Assembly (NCBI RefSeq): GCF_014193695.1
Contig: NZ_JACHZR010000001.1
Span: 905,309-969,308 of the forward strand
DNA length: 64,000 bases
DNA from: Rhizobium sp. BK316
GTDB lineage: Bacteria > Pseudomonadota > Alphaproteobacteria > Rhizobiales > Rhizobiaceae
Direction: 5' to 3'
The notes under the pieces were generated by a model that was not told the DNA's origin, searched no databases, and worked only from the letters and a program-made list of their open reading frames with translations. The position numbers and the translations under genes were made by a program. Below, piece by piece: positions 27,709 through 37,060 of this stretch. Position 1 is the first letter of the stretch; every line of letters starts with the position of its first letter.

Positions 27709-28576
27709 TACCATCCAATCGACCGAGCCGCACAAGCTCCATTCGGCGGTCACCGAAAGCAAGGTCGCCCGCGTCACGCTGGTCGCCATCTCGCTCGTCT
27801 TCCTGCTTTTGATCCTGCTTCTGCCGCTGGCGGCGGTTTTCGTCGAGGCCTTCCGCAAGGGTGCCGGCTCATTTTTCACATCGCTTCAGGATGCCGAAAC
27901 CTTCTCGGCGATCCGCCTGACGCTGATCGTCGCCGGCATCAGCGTGCCGTTGAACCTGACCTTCGGCGTCGCCGCCGCCTGGGCCGTCGCCAAGTTCGAA
28001 TTCAAGGGCAAGGCGTTCCTGACGACGCTGATCGACCTGCCCTTCTCGGTTTCGCCGGTCATTTCGGGCCTCGTCTTCGTGCTGCTCTTCGGGGCCAACA
28101 CCTGGCTCGGCCAGTGGCTGAGCGCCAACGACATCAAGATCCTGTTTGCAGCGCCAGGACTGATCCTCGCCACCATGTTCGTCACCTTCCCCTTTGTCGC
28201 GCGCGAGCTCATTCCGCTCATGCAGGAACAGGGAACGCAGGACGAGGAGGCCGCCCTTTCGCTCGGTGCCAGCGGCTGGCAAGCCTTCTGGCACGTCACG
28301 CTGCCGAACATCAAATGGGGCCTGCTCTACGGCGTGCTGCTCTGCAATGCCCGCGCCATGGGTGAATTCGGTGCCGTGTCGGTCGTGTCGGGCCATATTC
28401 GCGGCCAGACCAACACGATGCCGTTACAGGTGGAAATCCTCTACAACGAATATAATTTCACCGGGGCCTTTGCGGTCGCTTCGCTTCTGGCCTTGCTTGC
28501 CCTTGTCACGCTTGTTTTGAAGACGCTGCTGGAAATGCGCTATAGCGCCGAAATCGCCGCCAGCCGGCGGCACTGA
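27698..28576 (+). CDS. cysW: Sulfate ABC transporter permease CysW
   Basis: 292 residues with six membrane helices. Landmarks are LPFSVSPVISGLVFVLLFG, the EAA loop QDEEAALSLGASGWQAF and ARAMGEFGAVSVVSGHIRG. Partner of CysT in the inner-membrane channel. Its start lies inside the cysT end, indicating coupled translation, and cysA follows after 10 bp. Confidence 0.94.
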   Translation: MASDTIQSTEPHKLHSAVTESKVARVTLVAISLVFLLLILLLPLAAVFVEAFRKGAGSFFTSLQDAETFSAIRLTLIVAGISVPLNLTFGVAAAWAVAKFEFKGKAFLTTLIDLPFSVSPVISGLVFVLLFGANTWLGQWLSANDIKILFAAPGLILATMFVTFPFVARELIPLMQEQGTQDEEAALSLGASGWQAFWHVTLPNIKWGLLYGVLLCNARAMGEFGAVSVVSGHIRGQTNTMPLQVEILYNEYNFTGAFAVASLLALLALVTLVLKTLLEMRYSAEIAASRRH

Positions 28577-28586
28577 AGGAAATAGA

Positions 28587-29627
28587 ATGGAAGTACGCGT
28601 CCAGAACCTACGCAAGGAATTCGATCGCTTTCCGGCACTGCACGATGTCTCGCTCGACATCCGCTCCGGCGAACTGATTGCATTGCTCGGTCCCTCCGGC
28701 TCCGGCAAGACCACGTTGCTGCGCCTCATCGCCGGCCTCGAAAGCCCGACCGAAGGCCAGATCTTCTTCGGTGACGAAGACGCGTCGAGGAAGACGGTCC
28801 AGCAGCGTAATATCGGCTTCGTGTTCCAGCATTATGCGCTGTTCCGCCATATGACGGTGCTCGACAACGTCTCCTTCGGCCTGAAAGTGCGTAATTCATC
28901 CCGCCGTCCGCCGAAGGCGGAGATTCGCAAACGGGCGCTGGAACTGCTCGATCTCGTGCAGCTCTCGGGTCTTGAAAAGCGTTATCCGGCACAACTTTCC
29001 GGCGGCCAGCGGCAGCGCGTGGCGCTCGCCCGCGCCATGGCGGTCGAGCCGAACGTTCTGCTGCTCGACGAGCCCTTCGGTGCGCTTGATGCACAGGTTC
29101 GCAAGGATCTGCGCAAGTGGCTGCGTGAAATCCATGATCGTACCGGCCATACCACCGTCTTCGTTACCCATGATCAGGACGAAGCGATGGAGCTTGCCGA
29201 TCGCGTCGTCGTCATGAGCCAGGGTGCGATCGAGCAGGTCGGCACGCCGGACCAGGTCTATGACAGTCCCAATTCGCCCTTCGTCTTCGGCTTCGTCGGC
29301 CAGTCGAACTGCCTGCAGGTGGAGGTCGCCGGCGGCGATATTCACTTCGAAGGCCGTTCGCTGGGCCTCAACGCCGAGGATGAGGCCGATGGCGCCGCCC
29401 AGCTCTATTTCCGTCCTCATGATGTCAGGCTCTGCGAATCGGCGGAGAACTGCATTGCCGGCCAGCCGGTTGCCAGCCGCCGTGTCGCGGGCACCCGCCA
29501 TATCGAGCTCGATATCGGCAAGGACCGCCCGCATATCGAAATCGAGCTTCCGCCGAGCGAAGCCGACCGGCTGGACCGCACGCGTGTCGCCTTCAAGCCG
29601 ACACGCTGGAAGCTCTTCCGAGGCTGA
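28587..29627 (+). CDS. cysA: Sulfate ABC transporter ATP-binding protein CysA
   Basis: 346 residues. Walker A GPSGSGKTT, Q-loop VFQHYALF, signature [14 protein letters not shown], Walker B LLLDEPFGALDAQ and switch H in VTHDQDEAME. The C-terminal TOBE-like region (YFRPHDVRL) is present, as in CysA. It energises sulfate import. A strong terminator follows, so the operon probably ends here. Confidence 0.94.
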   Translation: MEVRVQNLRKEFDRFPALHDVSLDIRSGELIALLGPSGSGKTTLLRLIAGLESPTEGQIFFGDEDASRKTVQQRNIGFVFQHYALFRHMTVLDNVSFGLKVRNSSRRPPKAEIRKRALELLDLVQLSGLEKRYPAQLSGGQRQRVALARAMAVEPNVLLLDEPFGALDAQVRKDLRKWLREIHDRTGHTTVFVTHDQDEAMELADRVVVMSQGAIEQVGTPDQVYDSPNSPFVFGFVGQSNCLQVEVAGGDIHFEGRSLGLNAEDEADGAAQLYFRPHDVRLCESAENCIAGQPVASRRVAGTRHIELDIGKDRPHIEIELPPSEADRLDRTRVAFKPTRWKLFRG

Positions 29628-29642
29628 TATCATCGCAGCACC

Positions 29643-29688
29643 GGTTCCCGCCAGAATCGTATTCCGGCGGGAACCCATTGGATTTTTT
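29643..29688 (+). terminator. Intrinsic terminator of the sulfate transport operon
   Basis: Perfect 10 bp stem GGTTCCCGCC (29643-29652) / GGCGGGAACC (29666-29675), followed within eight bases by a run of six T. Confidence 0.85.
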
Positions 29689-29785
29689 GTTATCTCCGGT
29701 TGTTTGTATTTTTGTCACATGCCGGGTAAAACGTTTTCGCTGAATCGAAAAGGGCTGGACTAATTCCAATAGGAGGCACCTGGCG

Positions 29786-30595
29786 TTGAGGGCGGAGATT
29801 TCCTTTGGAAAATCCCTGGTCGGGATTTTATTCGTAGGACTGGCAGCCGCGAGCTGCACGACGACACCGAAACCGGCGACAGCGCCGGTCAAAGCCAAAC
29901 CGAAACAGTTTCAACCGGCAAAGGTCACTTTCAATTACACCACCAAGGATCGCGACTGCCTGAAACGGGCGATGTATTTCGAATCCGAGCATTCGGATGA
30001 GGCCGGCTATATGGCCGTCGGCAGCGTCGTCATGAACCGCCTGACCTCCGGCGCCTATGCCGACTCCATCTGCGGCGTCGTGGCCCAGAAAAGGCAGTTT
30101 GCGCCAGGCGTTATGACTCGCGAGGTCAAATCGCAGGCAGAGCCCGAGCTTGCGACCGCGGCTGATGCGATCCTGAGCGGCGAGCGCCATCCCGCAGTGA
30201 AGGACGCAATGTTCTTCCACACCGCGGGGTTGAAGTTCCCCTACAATAACATGCATTATGTGACGGTTGCAGGCGGCAACGCCTTTTACGAGAAGCGTGA
30301 TGAAGACGGCGCGCTCGAGACCCCGCCGCCCCTGCCTTCTTACGAAGTCGCAATGAACTATGTACCCGGCGAAAGCATGCTGCCGCCACAGTTCGAGGTG
30401 CTGATCCCGTCAGCCGTTCCGGTGCCGATTCCAGCTCCCGATCCCATGGCGACGGCGAGCACACAACCGATACCGGTAATTGAGCCAGTGACGTCGATCG
30501 AGCCGGAGCCCGGAATGCCGATTGCGATTCCGACACCTCGCCCCGCCTATGACAATGTGATGCTGCGCGGAAGCATTCCGGCAAACGGCAGCTGA
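29786..30595 (+). CDS. SleB-like cell wall hydrolase
   Basis: 269 residues with a TTG start at 29786, supported by AGGAGG nine bases upstream. A hydrophobic N-terminus ends in AAASC, a weak lipobox, so it may be a lipoprotein. The Hydrolase_2 domain (~50-180) has the expected MYFESEHSDEAGYMAVGSVV (catalytic Glu in FES), SICGVVAQKRQFAPG and FFHTAGL. The C-terminal ~80 residues are Pro-rich and low in complexity. SleB-family enzymes cleave peptidoglycan glycan strands; in rhizobia they act in growth or division. Confidence 0.82.
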   Translation: MRAEISFGKSLVGILFVGLAAASCTTTPKPATAPVKAKPKQFQPAKVTFNYTTKDRDCLKRAMYFESEHSDEAGYMAVGSVVMNRLTSGAYADSICGVVAQKRQFAPGVMTREVKSQAEPELATAADAILSGERHPAVKDAMFFHTAGLKFPYNNMHYVTVAGGNAFYEKRDEDGALETPPPLPSYEVAMNYVPGESMLPPQFEVLIPSAVPVPIPAPDPMATASTQPIPVIEPVTSIEPEPGMPIAIPTPRPAYDNVMLRGSIPANGS

Positions 30596-30611
30596 TCCCG
30601 GAAGAATGAAA

Positions 30612-30676
30612 AGCGCCACAGCATCGGCCCGGAAATCGGAATCGATTTTCGGGCCGACACTTAGATTCACGGCGCT
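30612..30676. repeat. Long inverted-repeat element between convergent genes, terminator-like
   Basis: An inner stem pairs 30624-30638 with 30643-30657 (14 of 15 Watson-Crick, one G-T), loop GAAT. An outer pair AGCGCC (30612-30617) / GGCGCT (30671-30676) could extend it. The core, with AATCGGAATCGATTTTCGG-like sequence, resembles a palindrome I recall as common in rhizobial intergenic DNA. It would end both the SleB-like and pepT transcripts; the pepT stop codon touches the outer arm. Confidence 0.55.
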
Positions 30677-31907
30677 AGGCGCGCTCTTCCCAGATCTTCG
30701 CAAGCTCCACGATCGTCCCGACAGCCTTTTCCATATCCTGGCGGCTGATCCATTCGAGCGGCGAGTGGAAGGCATGGCCTCCGGCAAAGATATTCGGGCA
30801 TGGCAGGCCCATGAAGGAGAGACGTGAACCATCCGTGCCCCCGCGGATGCTGCCACGCACCGGTGTCATCCCCACCTTGCGCACCGCCTCGACGGCGTTC
30901 TCGACGATCTCAGGGTGACGGTCGAGCACCACCTTCATATTGCGGTACTGCTCCTTCACCTCAAAGCGATAGGTCGAGCCTGGATAGGACTTCATCACAT
31001 CCTTGACGATCGCTTCGAGCATGGTCTCCTTTTCGGTAAGGCCTTCGTCGGTGAAATCGCGAATGATGAGGCTGATCGCTGCCTTTTCCATCGAGCCGGC
31101 GACACCCGTCGGATGAATGAAGCCTTGCTTTCCCTCGGTTGTCTCCGGCGCGATATCCTTCGGCAGCCGGTCGATGATGGCGCCGGCGATCTTGATGGAA
31201 TTTTCCATCCGGTTCTTGGCAAAACCCGGATGGATGGCGACGCCGGCAATGACGATATCGACGCTGTCGGCCGAGAAGGTCTCGTCCTCGATATGGCCGG
31301 CGGTCTCGCCATCCATCGTATAGGCGTAATCGGCGCCGAGCTTCTTCAGATCGACCTTGTTGACGCCTCGGCCGACTTCCTCATCAGGCGTAAAAAGGAT
31401 CTTGATCGTCCCGTGCCTGATCTCCGGATTGTCGACGAGGATCTTTGCCGCGGCAATGATTTCCGCCAGCCCCGCCTTGTCGTCGGCGCCGAGCAGGGTC
31501 GTACCATCCGTGGTGATGATGTCGTTGCCGATCTGGTTCTTCAGCTGCGGATGCTCGGAGACACGGATCACCCGGCTCGGATCGCCGGGAAGCTGGATAT
31601 CCCCGCCGGCATAGTTCTTCACCATCTGCGGCTTGACGTTCTTGCCGGTGAAGTCAGGTGCAGTGTCCATATGCGAGCAGAAGCAGATGACCGGCACCTT
31701 CTTATCGGTATTTGCCGGAATGGTCGCATAGACATAGCCGTGCTCATCGAGATGAGCATCCGAAAGGCCGATCTCCAGGAGTTCCGCAACCAGAATCCGG
31801 CCGAGATCCTTCTGTTTCTCGGTGGTCGGCTGCGTGGATGAGGCAGGATCGGATTGGGTGTCGATGACGACATAGCGGAGAAAACGGTCGAGAACGGTAC
31901 CTGTCAT
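30675..31907 (-). CDS. pepT: Peptidase T (aminotripeptidase)
   Basis: 410 residues from the ATG at 31907, which has GGAAGGGA upstream; an in-frame extension to 32000 has no ribosome site. M20 zinc-peptidase motifs are SHMDTAPD, LGADDKAG, TPDEEVGRG, MDGETAG and C-terminal GGHAFHSPLEW. It removes the N-terminal residue from tripeptides in the cytoplasm. The ~105 bp upstream holds a short palindrome (ATCATC-T-GATGAT, 31930-31942) of unknown role and the end of the phosphoesterase gene. Confidence 0.92.
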   Translation of the reverse strand: MTGTVLDRFLRYVVIDTQSDPASSTQPTTEKQKDLGRILVAELLEIGLSDAHLDEHGYVYATIPANTDKKVPVICFCSHMDTAPDFTGKNVKPQMVKNYAGGDIQLPGDPSRVIRVSEHPQLKNQIGNDIITTDGTTLLGADDKAGLAEIIAAAKILVDNPEIRHGTIKILFTPDEEVGRGVNKVDLKKLGADYAYTMDGETAGHIEDETFSADSVDIVIAGVAIHPGFAKNRMENSIKIAGAIIDRLPKDIAPETTEGKQGFIHPTGVAGSMEKAAISLIIRDFTDEGLTEKETMLEAIVKDVMKSYPGSTYRFEVKEQYRNMKVVLDRHPEIVENAVEAVRKVGMTPVRGSIRGGTDGSRLSFMGLPCPNIFAGGHAFHSPLEWISRQDMEKAVGTIVELAKIWEERA

Positions 31908-32013
31908 AATATCCCTTCCAGCATGATCATCATCTGATGATATAGCGTCCGAAAGCTCTGTGATGAAAGCTATTTCCGCCGGCAGCGGGCCGGCATTCAC
32001 CGCTCAATCCAAC

Positions 32014-32766
32014 TCATCCACCCTCGGCGAGCGACCGCATCGACACAATATGCGACAACAGCCGGTCGTTCCTGACCTCGTGCACCAGAAAGGAGGAGGC
32101 GTCGAGAACGGGAAGATCGCCCCGATCTCCCAGCAGCAGCGGATTGGGCGGACAAAGCGAACCGCATGTCTGAAGGACGATCGATCCCGTTCTGCTGAGA
32201 ACGGGCCGGTGAACATGGCCGCAGAGAATGCCAAGTGGTGGACGTTCCACCGCTTTCAAAGCCTCAAGAAGTGCATCACCATTCCTACATCCGACCTGAT
32301 CCAGCATCTCTATGCCGATCTCGAACGGTGGCTGATGCATAAAGACGAGAACGGGTGTCGCCGCATCGGCAAGCGTACTTCCCAGCCACGGCAGATGCGG
32401 CAGGATGTCACCATAGCTTTGTCCGGCTACCGTTACATCGATCCCAACAAGGGTCACATCAGCGAGAGCTGCATGGAAATGCATCGGGACGGATGTGCCA
32501 GCCCAGTTGCCGATCCCGGCAAGTTCGCCCCGCATCACGGATTGATCATCGCCATTGCCCGGCAACAGATAGACAGGAAAATCCAGCGATCGCAGGCTTT
32601 GCGCAATGCGGCGATAGCCCTCCCGCCATCCGTCATCCACCAGATCTCCGGTCAGGACGAGGGCATCGGGCCGGAATGCCTTCAGCCAATCGATCGCCCT
32701 TTCGAATACAAGCAGCGACGGACTGTCCGGTCCGGCATGGATATCGGATATCTGTGCAACAAGCAT
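32014..32766 (-). CDS. Calcineurin-like metallophosphoesterase (CpdA-related) with altered GNH motif
   Basis: 250 residues from the ATG at 32766, with GAGGGG six bases upstream. Motifs in order: QISDIHAG, LTGDLVDDG, LPGNGDD, MHQPP and GHVHRP. This fits class III cyclic-nucleotide or phosphodiester hydrolases, but the usual GNHD has Gly in place of the catalytic His. It is the last gene in a leftward operon after an UgpC-type ATPase, as the glycerophosphodiesterase gene ugpQ is in ugp operons. That suggests a phosphodiester substrate for the importer or a regulatory role (inference). Confidence 0.75.
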   Translation of the reverse strand: MLVAQISDIHAGPDSPSLLVFERAIDWLKAFRPDALVLTGDLVDDGWREGYRRIAQSLRSLDFPVYLLPGNGDDQSVMRGELAGIGNWAGTSVPMHFHAALADVTLVGIDVTVAGQSYGDILPHLPWLGSTLADAATPVLVFMHQPPFEIGIEMLDQVGCRNGDALLEALKAVERPPLGILCGHVHRPVLSRTGSIVLQTCGSLCPPNPLLLGDRGDLPVLDASSFLVHEVRNDRLLSHIVSMRSLAEGG

Positions 32767-32838
32767 ATCGTGCCCCTCGATTCCCAAGGAAGGCAGTATG
32801 CCGAAAGCGACCGTTGCATTCTATCGCCTTCCCTCCGT

Positions 32839-33897
32839 TCAATCGACGCGATTGCCCTCGCCGTTGAACACATGCAGGTGCTTGGCCGGAAAGGCGACGT
32901 TGACCTTTGGTCCCGCGCTCAGCGCCTCGCGATCGAGCGTGAAGATCTTGAACGGCAGGCCATGCAGCGAAAGATGCAGGATGATGCCGAAGCCCGTCGG
33001 CTCGACGAGCTCGACATCGGCGGCAATTCCGGCTCCGTCATTCGTCATGACGACATGTTCCGGCCGGATGCCGAGCGTCACCTTCTCGTCGTTCGACAAA
33101 GGCAGCGATCTGTTGAGAGGCACGATCGTGCCGTCCTTCAGCTTCACTCCACCGGCATCGTAATTTGCATCCAGGAAATTCATACCTGGAGAGCCGATGA
33201 AACCGGCGACGAAGAGATTGGCGGGCCGGTCGTAGAGCTCCAGAGGGCTGCCGACCTGTTGCACGACCCCGCCATGCATGGCGACGATCCGGTCCGCCAG
33301 CGTCATCGCCTCGATCTGGTCGTGGGTCACGTAGATCGAGGTTGCCTTGAGGTCGCCATGCAGTTTCTTGATTTCGGCGCGCATTTGCTCTCGCAGGCGC
33401 GCATCAAGGTTCGAGAGCGGCTCGTCGAACAAGAAGGCTTTCGGCTGGCGCACGATGGCACGGCCCATGGCGACGCGCTGACGCTGGCCGCCGGAGAGCG
33501 CCTTCGGTCGGCGCTCCAGCAGCGGATCGAGGCCGAGCTTGGAGGCGGCACTCGCCACCGCACTGGCGATCTTCTCCTTCGCCGTCTTCCTGAGCTTCAG
33601 GCTGTAGCTCATATTGCCGGCGACGTTCATGTGCGGATAAAGCGCATAGGACTGGAACACCATGGCGATGTCGCGGTCCTTCGGATGCAGCTCGTTGACA
33701 CGGTTGCCGGCGATGCGGATCTCGCCGGCTGTGACCTCTTCGAGACCTGCGATCATGCGCAGCAAAGTGGACTTGCCGCAGCCGGACGGGCCGACCAGCA
33801 CGACGAATTCGCCGTCCTTGATCTCCAGGTCGACGCCGTGCAGCACCGGGAAATGGCCGTAGGATTTCTTGATATTCTTGATGTCGATCGATGCCAT
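32839..33897 (-). CDS. ABC transporter ATP-binding protein (MalK/UgpC family)
   Basis: 352 residues. Walker [10 protein letters not shown], signature [14 protein letters not shown], Walker [13 protein letters not shown], switch VTHDQIEAMT, and a C-terminal TOBE/OB region (LGIRPEHVV) as in carbohydrate importers. It serves the two permeases encoded just upstream (4 bp gap). It is followed by the phosphoesterase gene. Confidence 0.9.
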   Translation of the reverse strand: MASIDIKNIKKSYGHFPVLHGVDLEIKDGEFVVLVGPSGCGKSTLLRMIAGLEEVTAGEIRIAGNRVNELHPKDRDIAMVFQSYALYPHMNVAGNMSYSLKLRKTAKEKIASAVASAASKLGLDPLLERRPKALSGGQRQRVAMGRAIVRQPKAFLFDEPLSNLDARLREQMRAEIKKLHGDLKATSIYVTHDQIEAMTLADRIVAMHGGVVQQVGSPLELYDRPANLFVAGFIGSPGMNFLDANYDAGGVKLKDGTIVPLNRSLPLSNDEKVTLGIRPEHVVMTNDGAGIAADVELVEPTGFGIILHLSLHGLPFKIFTLDREALSAGPKVNVAFPAKHLHVFNGEGNRVD

Positions 33898-33901
33898 GTG
33901 A

Positions 33902-34732
33902 CTAACCCTTGACCGCGCCGGCCGTCAGGCCCTGGACGAGATAACGCTGGATGAGCAGGAAGAAGAGGCCGGCCGGGATGAGCGCCATGATGCCCGCTGC
34001 CATCATCTGCCCGAAATCCACGGAGAATTTGGAGACGAAGGTGAGAAGACCGACCGGGAAGGTGGCCGCGTCATTGCCGTTGATCAGCATCAGCGCGAAG
34101 AGCAGCTCGCTCCAGGCCGCCGTGAAGACGAAGCCGAGGGTCGCCGCAATGCCCGGCAGCGTCAGCGGCAGGATGATCTGCCGGAAGGCCGTGAACTGGG
34201 TGGCACCGTCGATCATCGCCGCCTCTTCCAGATCCTTCGGAATGCCGTCGAAGAAGGACTGCATGAGGAAGGTCGCGAAAGGCACGTTGAAGGCGGTGTA
34301 GACGATGACGAGGCCCGTCAGGCTGTTTGTCAGGTGCAGCGGCGACAGGATCTTGAAGATCGGTGCCACCAGCATGACGAGCGGAAACATCTGGGTCAGC
34401 AGCATCAGTGCGATGATCCAATATTTCGCCCGGAAGCTGAAGCGCGACAGCGCGTAGCCGGAGAGCGAGGCGCAGATCGTCACCGCAATAGCCGTCGAAG
34501 CCGAGACGATCAGGCTGTTCTTGAAGAAGGTCGGGAAGGCGCTGTGCTCCAGCACGAAGCTGTAGTGCTCCCATGTGGTCCGCGACGGCCACATGCGCAC
34601 GCCCTCCGTATAGAGCAGGTCGTTTGGCGTAACCGAGACCTTCAGCAGCCAGAAGAGCGGGAAAAGCGCGAAAACGACATAGACGAGGATCGCCAGACGG
34701 TGCGCGATGATGGGAAGAATGGATCGTCTCAT
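33902..34732 (-). CDS. Carbohydrate-type ABC transporter permease (MalG family)
   Basis: 276 residues, six membrane helices. The EAA loop is DLEEAAMIDGATQFTAFRQIILP and the C-terminus is the typical YLVQGLTAGAVKG. It pairs with the MalF-like permease encoded 3 bp upstream. It belongs to the CUT1 family, whose members take up oligosaccharides, glycerophosphates and similar polyols. Confidence 0.9.
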   Translation of the reverse strand: MRRSILPIIAHRLAILVYVVFALFPLFWLLKVSVTPNDLLYTEGVRMWPSRTTWEHYSFVLEHSAFPTFFKNSLIVSASTAIAVTICASLSGYALSRFSFRAKYWIIALMLLTQMFPLVMLVAPIFKILSPLHLTNSLTGLVIVYTAFNVPFATFLMQSFFDGIPKDLEEAAMIDGATQFTAFRQIILPLTLPGIAATLGFVFTAAWSELLFALMLINGNDAATFPVGLLTFVSKFSVDFGQMMAAGIMALIPAGLFFLLIQRYLVQGLTAGAVKG

Positions 34733-34735
34733 GGC

Positions 34736-35671
34736 TCAATCCTTGGCAAGCAGGCTCTGCCGCAGCAGGATGATCAGCATGGAATAGGCCAGAAGCAGGA
34801 TCAGCAGCACCAGGGCGATCGCCGAGGCATAGCCGAAATCGAGGCGCCTGAAGGCCTGGGTGAAGATGTAGCTCGCAACGATCTGGGTACGATCCGCCGG
34901 CCCGCCGCCGGTCATGACGACGATCAGATCGGCGAAGTTCGAAATCCAGACGGTACGCAGCATCACGGTGATGGCGATCGTCGGCGCCAGGAACGGCAGG
35001 GTGATCGACCAGAAGCGCTGGAACCAGCCGGCACCATCGATCGAGGCCGCCTCATAGAGATCGCGCGGGATTGCCTGCAGGGCGGCGAGCAGCGTGATGG
35101 CGAAGAATGGAATGCCCCACCAGACATTGGCGATGATCGGTCCCCACATCGCATATTGCGGATCGGAGAGGATATTGCCCGGCTCGCTCATCAGCCCGAG
35201 CGCAAAGAGCCAATGCGGGATCGGCCCGATGACCGGATTGAAGAGCCAGGCCCAATTCAAGCCAGCGAGAAAGGACGGCACGGCCCAGGGCAGGAAGACC
35301 AGCGCCTGGATAACACCCCTGCCCCAGAAAGGCTTGTCGAGCAGAAGGGCCAGGATGAGGCCGAAGACAAACTGCAGGATGACCGAAGCGCCGGTCCACC
35401 AGAGCGTATTTCGCAAGGCGCCATAAAAGGCCTTGTCCTGGGAGAGTTCGCGGAAATGCTCTAGCCCGACGAAGCCGCCGGAAAAGGGATTGAGAAGCTG
35501 GATATCGCGGAAGGCATAGGAAACGCCGACCACCAGCGGCACCAGCATGACCGCGATGATCAGGATCAGCGACGGCGCGCTGTAGAGATAAGGCTCCGAG
35601 GCATCGGCCAGACGGCGCAGCCATGGCCGGCGGTCGGGGCGTAACTCGAGCGTATGGGCGGTGATGGTCAT
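34736..35671 (-). CDS. Carbohydrate-type ABC transporter permease (MalF family)
   Basis: 311 residues, about six membrane helices after a cytoplasmic N-terminus. The segment PSLILIIAVMLVPLVVGVSYAF opens the first helix and the EAA loop reads DLYEAASIDGAGWFQRFWSI. It is separated from the upstream binding-protein gene by a stable hairpin. Forms the channel with the MalG-like partner. Confidence 0.9.
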   Translation of the reverse strand: MTITAHTLELRPDRRPWLRRLADASEPYLYSAPSLILIIAVMLVPLVVGVSYAFRDIQLLNPFSGGFVGLEHFRELSQDKAFYGALRNTLWWTGASVILQFVFGLILALLLDKPFWGRGVIQALVFLPWAVPSFLAGLNWAWLFNPVIGPIPHWLFALGLMSEPGNILSDPQYAMWGPIIANVWWGIPFFAITLLAALQAIPRDLYEAASIDGAGWFQRFWSITLPFLAPTIAITVMLRTVWISNFADLIVVMTGGGPADRTQIVASYIFTQAFRRLDFGYASAIALVLLILLLAYSMLIILLRQSLLAKD

Positions 35672-35725
35672 TAACCCGATGCTTTCCCTCGCGACGCTTC
35701 GAGGCGCCGTCTGTCGTTGAATGAG

Positions 35726-35750
35726 CGGCGGCGGAAGAATTCCGCCGCCG
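35726..35750. other. Intercistronic hairpin between binding-protein and permease genes
   Basis: Perfect 11 bp stem CGGCGGCGGAA (35726-35736) / TTCCGCCGCCG (35740-35750) with a 3-base loop. No U tract follows in the direction of transcription (-). Such hairpins typically protect the binding-protein mRNA, raising its level over the permeases. Confidence 0.65.
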
Positions 35751-35765
35751 TTTCAGTAGCCTGCC

Positions 35766-37025
35766 TTACTTCTTGGCAAGGAACTTCTGCTGTGCCTTGG
35801 TGAGGTAGTCGGCCCACTGATCGGCAAGGTCCTTGGCAGAGATGTCGCCGAGCAGCGCCTGCTGCGAGGTCTTGATCGCCATGGAATCCTTGAAGAAGGC
35901 GAATTCCTCAAGATAGGTCGGCATGACCGTCGGGACGGTGTCCTTGTCGGCCAGTTCCTCGAACCAGCCTTTGAACTGGTCACCAGCATAGAAGGGATCT
36001 TTCTCGGCTGCCGTATAGGCCGGCAGAGCGCCGATCTTCTTGTTCCACTCGATGTTGCCATCAGGCCCTTCGAGGGTAGCGATCAGCTTCCAGGAGAGAT
36101 CCTTGTTCTGGCTCGTCGTGAACATCGACCAGCCACCGTAGCCGATGGTCGGATAGGACTTGCCAGCCGGCCCCTTCGGCAGCGGCATGACGCCGAAATC
36201 TTCCTTCTTCATGCGTTCGGCAATCGCGATCAGCGCATCCGGATCCTGGTCGAGGAAGGCGCAGGTGCCGGAATAGAAGCCGGCGACGACTTCGTTGAAG
36301 CCCCAGTTGACGCTGTCCTTCGGCGCATAGCCCTTCTTGTAGAGATCGACCATCCACTCGATGCCCTTTGCCCAGCCTTCGCTGTTCATGGTCGAGGTGC
36401 CGTCTTCCTTGAAGTACTTGTTGTCGCCGGCCATGGAGGCGGCGAAGATCATCCAGCCGTTCAGACCGCCCGGGCCGCCGCGCATGCAGTAGCCATATTT
36501 ACCCGAGAGCTTGGAGACGGCTTCTGACGCCTTGGTGAAGTCCTCCATCGTCTTCGGCGGTTCCTTGACGCCGGCTTCCGCGAGCAGCTTCTTGTTGTAG
36601 AACATGGCACGTAGATAGAAGCCGTAGGGCAGCATATAGGCCGTGTTGTTGACGTCGCGGCCGAGTTCAAGCGCGCGCGGCGTCAGTTCCTTGGTGTGCT
36701 CCCACTTTGCGAGATAGGGCTCAAGGCTTTCGAGCATGCCGTTATTGGCATAGAGCGACAGCCAGGTATCGGGCATTTCCATCACGTCGGGCACATCGCC
36801 TGCCGAGACCATGGTCGCGAACTTCTGGAACGCTTCGTTCCAGGGCAGCGAGATGATATCGACCTTGGTGCCGGGATTGGCGGCTTCGAACTTGCCGACG
36901 ATCGATTTCAGCGTCTCGGTACGCTCAGGACTGGTGATGACCTCCACCAGCTTCAGCGTCGTATCCGCAAAAGCCGTGCCTGCCATCATCGTGGCGAAGA
37001 GCGTTGAAATTATAAGCTTTTTCAT
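35766..37025 (-). CDS. ABC transporter periplasmic binding protein (carbohydrate type, SBP family 1)
   Basis: 418 residues from the ATG at 37025, with GGAGGGG upstream. A signal peptide ends near GTAFAD. The mature protein has the family 1 pattern (VEVITSPERTETLKSIVGKFEAANPG as landmark, residues ~25-50; MPYGFYLRAMFYNKK-like motif; SGTCAFLDQDPDA). It lies 35 bp after the trans-sulfuration enzyme gene. Ligand unknown; a sugar or sugar-phosphodiester is plausible. Confidence 0.88.
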   Translation of the reverse strand: MKKLIISTLFATMMAGTAFADTTLKLVEVITSPERTETLKSIVGKFEAANPGTKVDIISLPWNEAFQKFATMVSAGDVPDVMEMPDTWLSLYANNGMLESLEPYLAKWEHTKELTPRALELGRDVNNTAYMLPYGFYLRAMFYNKKLLAEAGVKEPPKTMEDFTKASEAVSKLSGKYGYCMRGGPGGLNGWMIFAASMAGDNKYFKEDGTSTMNSEGWAKGIEWMVDLYKKGYAPKDSVNWGFNEVVAGFYSGTCAFLDQDPDALIAIAERMKKEDFGVMPLPKGPAGKSYPTIGYGGWSMFTTSQNKDLSWKLIATLEGPDGNIEWNKKIGALPAYTAAEKDPFYAGDQFKGWFEELADKDTVPTVMPTYLEEFAFFKDSMAIKTSQQALLGDISAKDLADQWADYLTKAQQKFLAKK

Positions 37026-37060
37026 TTTAGTTCCCCTCCTGGTTGTTTGTGAGGTTTCGG

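Noticed and set aside
31960..33912. 650-residue open frame on the plus strand
   Set aside because: Antisense to the phosphoesterase and ATPase genes; its composition is that of a shadow frame.
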